From positions 2,455,314-2,519,313 of the forward strand of contig CH003313.1 of assembly GCA_000149265.1 (NCBI GenBank): DNA of 64,000 bases, given 5' to 3'. Made by a program: the position numbers and the translations under genes. Source of the DNA: Ciona savignyi. Its lineage: Eukaryota > Chordata > Ascidiacea > Phlebobranchia > Cionidae. Below the pieces are notes generated by a model. It did not search any database. It was not told the DNA's origin and saw only the letters and a list, made by a program, of their open reading frames with translations. Position 1 is the first letter of the stretch, and every line of letters begins with the position of its first letter. Shown one piece after another: positions 58,947-64,000 of this stretch.

Positions 58947-59721
58947 AACTATGATGTGAAATTGGTTAATTGTGTTTTTAGAATAAATTGCATATGTCCC
59001 TTGATGAGTTCCTGGATAGTGTAAGTTAATCTACATATCACAATTTCACAAAACTCTTTATATCGCTGAGCACCCTTTAAACTTTATTTAAAAATGAAGA
59101 ATTTTTGGTCTGGGTGGTTATTTTAGTAATTCTAACACAATGTGGGGTTAAGTTTTGAGTAAAAAGATCACTTTTTAGCCTACCCTAGTAAATATAATAA
59201 ACTATAATCACCTATATAGGACAGCTAAGACAGTGAATTTCACTGCCTTCAAAAATGATTCGGATACGCATATTGTTTACATTGAGGCTCCTTGACTTTG
59301 TTGCTTGCAAGGGAACTGCTTTAGGGTCGCTGAGTGCGCGTTAATTTCAGCTTTCCTTTGTTGTTTAACTCGATTTCAATCTAGAATCGGTGTTCGTTTT
59401 GCTAGCGGGCCGCTGGAATCAAATCAGCTTTAGCGGCTCACACTTACTACTGGTCAGATTTAATGCACCAAAGCAAATGTGTAAAAGGGCGCTAATACTT
59501 TATAATCTGTCAGTAAGATGTTGTTTCTTACGGTTTGACATTCGTTTTGTCCGCATTTGTTGAGACGCAATTGAAAGAGGCTTTGTGTGTGTTCGATGAA
59601 AAGCACGTGCGCACCGGAATACGCGTTTGAGCCAGCTGCTGTTAAATTGTTTTGTCTAGCCATACTAATTATACAGTATTACTTCACATACTGATAATAA
59701 CAATTTCTTAAGAAAATGTAG
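58947..59721. other. Region upstream of the METTL27-like gene
   Basis: No repeat is recognised. The start codon and first exon of the next gene should be here, but no ATG-bearing exon could be placed with confidence. Confidence 0.4.
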
Positions 59722-62312
59722 ATAAACAAGTTACCGATAGACCCGTTAGAATGTGAGGCTTTTAAAAGGATAGACACGTACGTCAAGCCTAATAATAAAA
59801 CAGAAACTCAGAAGTTCTACAGTTCTTGGTAAGTAGCAATAGGTTACCAGTGATAGTTAAAACAGTATATCCGTACAGGGCTTACACGTACGACGCCGAT
59901 TATGAGATAATAGAATACAAACCGCATATCCGCATGGCAAGCACTTTGACGAAATTAATCTCCGCTGAAGATAAACGGAGCAAAGATTTTTTTATTTTGG
60001 ATGTTGCCTGCGGTAAGTTATTACAAGAAATACGTCAATTTTAGTGATTGTGCAATCATGTCGTTAAGGAACCATGCGTATTTGTTTTGGCAAATTACTA
60101 AGTCTACAAAAGTCTTAAAATCGTATGTTCTTTCCTCTCCGTCATTTATGGGCTTCCTTCGAATTTCGAATCCTAAGGGATGGATTTTACTCTGTTTTTT
60201 GGCATACGATCGTAACAGTCACGTCACGTCGCCAAATTATTAGGATAAAGGAGTTATCCAATCAGGTTTAAACCTACAGATATTCTAACTTACATGCTCT
60301 TCTTTTGCAACGACTTGTTAATTAACAAAAACCCCAAGAAAAATTCCTGCTATCGGAAAAAGGTGAAAACGGGGCATTTTTGAACATTTTTGGCGTTACA
60401 GCTGATATTTTAGAATTATTGCAAAAAAATATACCGTACACTTAACAGGGATCTTAAAAATAGTGGTAGATAACAAGTGGCTGACACTATCTGGTATGCA
60501 CTTAGCATTTGTTTACCCGGTATAACACAAGTCATGTTGTCCCAATCAAAATCCGTTAATTGCCTTGCCCAAGTACACAAAGTAACCAGTTTTGAAACGT
60601 TCAACCCAAATACGATGTCCTCGTTAACGCATTTAAATGGCAGGCACAGGAAACTGTGTGGTCACTCTTAGAAAGCATGGCTTCGGTTGCACCTTCGATG
60701 GGATCGAGGGGAACGAACTGATGAATGCTGAAGCGCAGAAAAAGTCACTTTACCGGTGAGATTTTATAGATTTTTGGTATATACCTCCACTAATGTAGGT
60801 AAGGGGCGTAAAATCGAGTCTCAGATTACCTGAACACAACAAGGTCAGATTATAAGTACTATTTATTCTTATTAAAATATAATCATAGGTTATTAACACA
60901 AAATATTCGTTTGTAATGCTGCAGCAATCATGCTCCTTAGTTATACTTTTTACGTAATTTTATTTTTACTTCCTTATTTGAAAGAAAATAGTGTAACAGA
61001 CTAACATTTCATTAAATATTATTAAAGTTAAAACATTTTGTTAAGTGCTATGCTATAAAGTAACCTAATCCTGAAAAAAACCCGAATTTAATTTTCAATC
61101 GAAATCGATGAATCCTTCTTAAAGATCTCACGCCTAAATTGCATGCCTCTCACAATCACGATTCAGGGACAAATCAAAACTTTTTGGGTCATTCTTTTAG
61201 GTGTATCTTTTGCGTTTTTGAACAACATTGTTCAACTAAACAATGTTCCACCGAACTAAATTTCTAAAAAGAGTCGGTTTTCAGTTATCGTTGGGAATTT
61301 TCTTGATCATATATAACCCAAAGTGTTGTTTTTTTACATATAAGACCATGTACTCAAATCTTTAGGTTTTAATTCGACAATCCCTTTTGGTAATTGTCGG
61401 GGCAAGCGTATGACGTATAACAAAAGAGAAAAAACGGATAAAAACAAAGTGTTTAATTTTCTGAAATCCCTAAATATAACATGTGACAATGTTTAAAAAT
61501 TTAATGTGAAAATATAAAACATTAACAATTGTTAATGTAGCTAATATAATTCATTTCATCACGTCGGAGAATCGCATCCCCGTTGATGACGCAAGCTATG
61601 ACGTCATCATTTCAATTGGAGGGTTTTCTCCAAGTCACATTCAGGCTGATTGCATTAAGGTGAAAATGGTATTTGTTTGATTGAAAATTGCACATGCTAG
61701 TAAATGTACGCCTGACTTCGGACTTCGGGGAGTAAAAACAGGCTGCCTTTTTTAAACGATTATTTGACCATCTAGCAGTAGGCTTATAGTATATTCATTT
61801 TTTTGACTATGTGTTTTGCCACACTGGTTACAATCAACGTCCAATCGCTTTGCTAAGGAAAACGGCAGAGTTCCGTGTGACTGATTTGGAAACCATAAAA
61901 AAGGTGTTTAAGTATTTCAAATTTAGTTGTACACCATGTTTTAATTTATTAAGAAATGTGCATATGCCTGCCTCGTTAATTTATACTCTACATTAACGGT
62001 TTAAATTGCAGTTTAGCAGTGTCTACACACACCCAAAGCTTTAAATTTAATAGATGTTGTTTCTAGTTAAAAAAACATCTTTAAATTCAGGACGTCGTTC
62101 GACTTTTAAAACCTGGAGGGATATTCTGGTTCTCGATTCGAAAGTCCAGCGGAGCAGAAAAGTACAACAAAGCTGTTGATGAAGCAATAGCAGAGCTTGC
62201 TAGTCAAGAATTTTGCCAAATTCTAATTAGAGAAGAATTTGATTATTATACCTACGATTCGGACGAAAAAGTAATCATAAGAGGATATGAACGCTGTTTG
62301 ATGAAATCCTAA
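59722..62312 (+). CDS. METTL27: METTL27-like SAM-dependent methyltransferase, 5' end unresolved
   Basis: Exons: 59722-59828, 59879-60012, 60644-60755, about 61565-61659, and 62091-62312. The protein begins (visible part) with a helical segment ending ETQKFYSSW, followed by AYTYDADYEIIEYKPH. This matches the FYDRWAPDYD..YRAP opening of vertebrate METTL27 (WBSCR27). Motif I is FFILDVACGTGNC across the exon 2/3 junction. DGIEGNELMNAEAQ corresponds to the GVDGSPGML acidic loop, YDVIISIGGFSPSHIQADCI to motif II/post-II and VVRLLKPGGIFWFSIR to motif III. It ends with a short YERCLMKS. Known members are soluble methyltransferases whose substrate is poorly defined. Two problems remain: no start codon is visible, and the junction into the fourth exon does not close in frame with any AG nearby, so a micro-exon or sequence error is likely. 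Confidence 0.8.
60258..60480 (+). repeat. Unclassified dispersed repeat, copy 3 (3'-truncated), intron of METTL27-like gene
   Basis: AATCAGGTTTAAACCTACAG, TAACTTACATGCTCTTC and AATTCCTGCTATCGGAAAAA match copies 1 and 2; the last 100 bases of the family are missing. Confidence 0.65.
60547..60607 (-). repeat. SINE head fragment, intron of METTL27-like gene
   Basis: AATCCGTTAATTGCCTTGCC then CAGTTTTGAAACGTTCAACC, an antisense head-side remnant just before exon 60644-60755. Confidence 0.5.
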
Positions 62313-62818
62313 GTTTGACATATTACAGAAGATACACATCAACGTGTTTCGTACCTTTGATATGGGGTTTCGTTAAATAGAATTTTACCCGTTTAACTTG
62401 AATACTTTAGATTATCGTAATCTTATCATAATTAGGCAGTATAATAGGTCAAATAATAATCATGATATAGTTATCGTCGATATTGCCTCGACATGACTAA
62501 ACTGAAAGAACGACCAAACGAGTTGAAACTTTTATAAATTGTAGATAATATATAAGTGAATTATACAGAGGTAACTAAGGTTAAATTACCAAAGGTTGAA
62601 GATTGACACCTGTTTTTCCCAGTTGCAAAGTTCCATAGACCGTAAGGTTGGTAATTCATGGGGTTAATTGTTATTGCTGTCGTGAATTTGAATTTACCCT
62701 CAGTTTAAGAGTTATAAAAATAGTAAGATTTAGTCTATCTTGGGATTGGTTGTTAGGAATTGTAGTCAAATATTTCTTCGTCTCGTGTCAAATTAAGCAC
62801 ATTATATCATTAATAACT
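62313..62818. other. 3' flank of the METTL27-like gene, no feature seen
   Basis: No canonical AATAAA is evident close to the stop; AT-rich sequence without repeats. Confidence 0.45.
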
Positions 62819-63110
62819 TAAGATACTCATGTTTATCCTTGTAAATGAGAAATGGGACGTTAACACACAGGCATTGTTCAAGTCATCTCGTGCTCACCAT
62901 ATGGTTGCCGGAGCCATTGCAGTGTGTTGTGTATAATTGAAACGTTTACTCAGTTTGGTAGAACCTATAAGTCCGCTTGGTTCAGGCAATGACTGGTAAG
63001 TGCCTTGAACACAACAAATTAGCAAGCGGCGAGATTCAAAACTGTAACACTAGGGGTATAAGTCGACGACCTGACTAAAAGCAAAGCCACCAAGGTTAAT
63101 ATGCTGGACA
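62819..63110 (-). mobile_element. SINE
   Basis: Near full-length antisense copy (TAAGATACTCATGTTTATCC tail; AAAGCCACCAAGGTTAATAT head), moderately diverged. Confidence 0.82.
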
Positions 63111-64000
63111 ATTCTTTCCGTTTTTAAAAAAACACCCAATTTAAAACAAAAGAAATCTTACGAGAGTTATTTCCAACAAAATTTATAATGAAGTCGATAT
63201 GCTATAATTACCATGTTCACAACAACATTAACATGTCCTTACATCCTTACACGTGTCGACTTTCTATAAAACAAGAGTCGTTTGTTGAAAGCAGGTCGCT
63301 GGTCTAAAAATGGATCGCAGCAAGATAATTCAAAGCTGTCAAAACAATTATTTTTTTCATTTTTATTTTTAAGTTTAAATAATTCCTTCGCGACTATCGT
63401 ATCATACCATACGCATTTTACTTGACTTCGAATCTAAACCTTGAATATTGCATTATAACTTTCTGAAAGTTTCAATGAAGGCGCAGTGTTACGCAGCACA
63501 AAGCAGCATTGAACAGCACAAAGCCGCATTACGCACCACAAATTCTCATTACTTATAAGTTATGAATTAAATATGACACAATCTTTAGTTTGTTGCAACC
63601 AATTGTTCTTTTTATTCATGTGCTATTTGGATGGCTAATTTTTCCTACCCTAAATCAACCACTTTTTGGCCAATCCTCCAAATTTCAAAATAATAATTAT
63701 ATCCCTTGAGGGCAGATCACGGCGACTTGAGAATTTAAAGGCGGGATTACTTGTTAATGCGACTGCAATAAGGCCGTGTAAGAAAATATATTTTAACCAG
63801 TTCTGTTTATCATATTCAAAATATGAAGCTTTTTTGTGCTATATGCTTTTGCGCACTTATGACGTCATATGTTGCGTCATCGCCTACAAGAGATGAGGTA
63901 ATATAAGTAAATTAATTGTTTTGCAAATATTTATTAAGTAATTAAGTAATTGATGTTTCCTTATGTTTAGACACGGGCATATGTCTCTGTGTAAAGTTTA
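63111..64000. other. Right edge, no gene supported
   Basis: AT-rich sequence. A small imperfect tandem array of a CAGCACAAAGCAGCATT-type unit lies at 63494-63545. Open frames near 63666-63896 show no recognisable domain. Confidence 0.5.

Noticed and set aside
59460-59663. Minus-strand open frame just upstream of the METTL27-like gene
   Set aside because: There is no homology, no conserved motif and no splice context; a divergent gene cannot be supported.

Overview
The window looks like a tunicate genome, most probably Ciona. The evidence is an AT-rich background, very compact introns (about 53-60 nt when they hold no insertion), dozens of diverged copies of one tRNA-headed SINE, chordate-type domains (EGF, VWD, LamG-like, F5/8C) and clear animal orthologues (TRPC-type channel, METTL27-like methyltransferase). 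There are no bacterial operons, CRISPR arrays, rRNA genes or bona fide tRNA genes. A 100-base run of N (42731-42830) is an assembly gap.

Region 1 (1-33250, + strand) is one gene that enters from the left. I could place 55 exons whose splice phases all agree, giving about 4,860 codons to a TAG at 33248-33250. In order, the secreted product has a glycine-rich solenoid-like N-terminal part with a dibasic cleavage motif, a long EGF-like array, an unusual W-G-Y/GQP domain, two successive copies of an EGF-VWD-LamG-C8-like module (the second with its own polybasic site and a Gly/Ser linker), two further EGF domains and two F5/8 type C (discoidin) domains. No membrane anchor follows. Its larger introns are essentially minimal introns plus one SINE. 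Three others hold minisatellites whose unit resembles a splice signal, and one starts as (TTAGGG)4 exactly at the donor.

Region 2 (33251-42480) has a small single-pass membrane protein gene of unknown function (33920-34570, +), a 5 kb intergenic stretch with repeats, and an intronless class I SAM-dependent methyltransferase (39862-40734, -). After that comes a repeat nest: a SINE interrupted both by a second, shorter tRNA-derived SINE and by a solo-LTR-like element, each with intact target-site duplications.

Region 3 (42491-55361, +) has two TRPC-type channel loci in tandem. The upstream copy A has only the transmembrane exons; it has lost the pore segment, is frameshifted and is best called a pseudogene. 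The downstream copy B is complete from the ankyrin repeats to the TRP box. The two share a 181-nt tract with only three, synonymous, differences across S6 and the TRP box although flanking exons are much more diverged, which suggests gene conversion.

Region 4 (55362-64000) holds a non-autonomous hAT element with perfect 8-bp duplications inside another SINE, a decayed transposase-like reading frame (-), a METTL27-like methyltransferase gene (+) and largely featureless AT-rich DNA.
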